A stretch of 14,409 nt of DNA, from the NCBI GenBank assembly GCA_002427845.1, contig DIYZ01000020.1, positions 1 to 14,409 of the forward strand. Direction: 5' to 3'. The notes below the pieces were generated by a model. The model was not told the DNA's origin, did no database searches, and saw nothing but the letters and a program-made list of their open reading frames with translations. How positions within the stretch are numbered: the stretch's first letter is position 1; each line of letters starts with the position of its first letter. Positions 12,987-14,409 of this stretch are shown here, one piece after another. Made by a program: the position numbers and the translations under genes. Origin of the DNA: Chloracidobacterium sp. UBA6041 (GTDB lineage Bacteria > Acidobacteriota > Blastocatellia > Pyrinomonadales > Pyrinomonadaceae).

Positions 12987-14409
12987 ATGAAAGCGTCTTT
13001 GTCTGAAGACTCTGTAAGAGATTTGACTGCTCGTTTGCAACAGGCAAATCAGATTTTCGTGTCGAATTATCCAGGCGAAACCGGCAAGCGCCAGCCGGTG
13101 CATACAGTCTATGGCGGCGCGCACCTTTTCAAATCCGATTCGGCGGCGCGGTTGGGCTCACTCGCGCGGCGTTCGCTGGATCAGTTTGCTCCGGACTTTC
13201 TCAGTTTCGCGAAAGCGATTGGCTTGCCGAGCGCGGATCAATTGCCCGACTCACTCGAAGCAGAACCTGGATTGATGGCGCGGCTGTCAACCGATAAGGA
13301 TCAGACGCGGCAGCAAGATAAAGCGGCGTGGCTGGCCCACTCGATTTATAAGCGAGTCAACGAAAAACTTCGCCGCGAGCCGGTCGAGGATTTTCGCATC
13401 GACTTTGAAGATGGTTATGGCAATCGGCCGGACGCAGAGGAAGATGGCCACGCTGCTTCGGCCGCATTGGAAGTAGCTACAGGAATCGCAAACGGCACGC
13501 TGCCTCCATTTATCGGCATTCGCATTAAGCCGTTCACTGAAGAACTGCGGCAGCGCAGTATGCGCACTCTGGATATCTTTGTTTCTACTTTAGTTGAGAA
13601 ATCCGGCGGCAAACTGCCCGACAATTTTGTTATTACCCAACCGAAGATCACGATTCCCGAACAGGTCGGCGCGCTGGCGGATCTTTTTGAGTTGCTTGAG
13701 AAACAAACCGGACTGCCGGCGGGTTCGCTCAAACTCGAGATGATGATCGAAACTACGCAGTCTGTAATCACTGCTCGCGGTGAAATAAATCTGCCGCTGT
13801 TGCTGTCAGCCGCACGCGGTCGCTGCGTCGCCGCACATTTCGGGACTTACGATTACACGGCAAGTTGCAGTATCACTGCTGCGCACCAACACATGATGCA
13901 CCCCGCATGCGATTTCGCTAAACACATGATGCAGGTTTCCTTTGCCGGCACTGGCATCTGGCTGTCTGATGGGGCCACTAACATCATGCCTGTTGCGCCG
14001 CACCGTTTTGACGAAGGCGGAACGCCGTTGACTCCCGAAGAGATCGCGGAAAATCGTGCGGTAGTTCATCGGGCCTGGAAATTACACTACGATCATATCC
14101 AACATTCGCTTGAGAACGCGTTTTATCAGGGCTGGGATTTGCACCCGGCGCAACTCCCGACGCGCTATGCTGCCGTCTATGCATTCTTCCTCGAGAGTCT
14201 TGATGCCGCGTCAGAACGATTGAAAAATTTCGTGGAAAAAGCAGCGAAAGCAACGTTGGTGGGAGATGTTTTTGACGACGCCGCTACAGGCCAGGGGTTG
14301 CTAAATTACTTTCTGCGCGCGACGAACTGCGGCGCCCTGACGGAAGCAGAGGCGATCGAATTGTCAGGGCTGACGCTGGCCGAATTACGTTCGGGTTCGT
14401 TTGTAAAAA
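12987..14409 (+). CDS. CitE/HpcH-superfamily aldolase/lyase-like protein (DUF6986 type), 3' end missing
   Basis: The frame is open from the ATG at 12987 to the window edge: 474 codons and no stop. It belongs to the HpcH/HpaI aldolase/citrate lyase superfamily, TIM-barrel enzymes that make or cleave C-C bonds using a Mg-bound carboxylate. The subgroup is the one annotated DUF6986 or, loosely, phosphoenolpyruvate kinase. Visible hallmarks are HTVYGGAHLFKSD (39-51), the acidic metal-site motif IDFEDGYGNRPDAEED (138-153), FIGIRIKPF (175-183), KLEMMIET (249-256) and the barrel strand AAHFGTYDYTA (282-292). An arginine and two acidic groups expected for substrate and Mg binding are therefore present. 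It is transcribed away from the tryptophan-rich cluster. The substrate is unknown. Confidence 0.88.
   Translation, partial: MKASLSEDSVRDLTARLQQANQIFVSNYPGETGKRQPVHTVYGGAHLFKSDSAARLGSLARRSLDQFAPDFLSFAKAIGLPSADQLPDSLEAEPGLMARLSTDKDQTRQQDKAAWLAHSIYKRVNEKLRREPVEDFRIDFEDGYGNRPDAEEDGHAASAALEVATGIANGTLPPFIGIRIKPFTEELRQRSMRTLDIFVSTLVEKSGGKLPDNFVITQPKITIPEQVGALADLFELLEKQTGLPAGSLKLEMMIETTQSVITARGEINLPLLLSAARGRCVAAHFGTYDYTASCSITAAHQHMMHPACDFAKHMMQVSFAGTGIWLSDGATNIMPVAPHRFDEGGTPLTPEEIAENRAVVHRAWKLHYDHIQHSLENAFYQGWDLHPAQLPTRYAAVYAFFLESLDAASERLKNFVEKAAKATLVGDVFDDAATGQGLLNYFLRATNCGALTEAEAIELSGLTLAELRSGSFVK

Noticed and set aside
12799..13047. Minus-strand 82-codon ORF with fairly protein-like residues, overlapping the start of the lyase-like gene
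   Set aside because: No ribosome binding site or recognisable family, and it runs antisense into a well-supported gene. It may be a fragment of a decayed gene, but I cannot support it as one.

Overview
The window looks like a chromosomal segment of a soil-type bacterium with moderate-to-high GC. I infer Acidobacteriota (Blastocatellia-like), from the gene types, the three-subunit transhydrogenase, and above all the intergenic DNA, which is full of short 7-9 bp tandem repeat arrays and small GC-rich hairpin repeats. That assignment is an inference; no 16S gene or other marker is present.

Layout. (1) 58-1148, minus strand: a 71-aa two-helix membrane protein and a full-length enoyl-CoA hydratase/isomerase (crotonase). 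(2) 1149-1672, non-coding: a hairpin repeat, a 139-bp MITE-like element with 8-bp target duplication, and repeat arrays. (3) 1673-2390, plus strand: a 63-aa membrane protein followed by a compact site-2-protease-type M50 zinc metalloprotease. (4) 2391-4745, plus strand: repeat arrays, then a hybrid histidine kinase (PAS-PAS-HisKA-HATPase-REC) whose ATPase domain carries an in-frame insert made of the same kind of repeat DNA found between genes. (5) 4746-5174: repeats only. (6) 5175-8448, minus strand: the proton-translocating NAD(P) transhydrogenase operon in the order pntA (soluble alpha), pntAB (membrane alpha), pntB (beta). The two junctions inside this operon are occupied by elaborate inverted repeats. 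One is a mirror-symmetric series of six three-base-loop hairpins (order A-B-C-C-B-A). (7) 8741-8817, plus strand: tRNA-Glu(CUC) with a clear sigma-70-type promoter. (8) 9188-12331 (possibly to 12595), minus strand: an unusual cluster. A 771-aa protein with runs of four and five tryptophans and 22 cysteines has no visible signal peptide. It is followed by a DUF1360-like membrane protein and an 89-aa protein starting MPCCG. One or two tiny membrane-protein ORFs precede it. (9) 12987-14409, plus strand: the 5' part of a CitE/HpcH-superfamily lyase-like gene (DUF6986 type), cut by the window edge.

How the genes fit together. The pnt genes form one energy-linked enzyme that uses the proton gradient to make NADPH from NADH. 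The tryptophan-rich cluster is the best candidate for an undescribed system: its genes are co-directional, closely spaced or overlapping, and none has a named function. The second theme is the repeat DNA. Arrays or hairpins start at, or a few bases after, the stop codons of most genes here, and one array has entered a coding region in frame.
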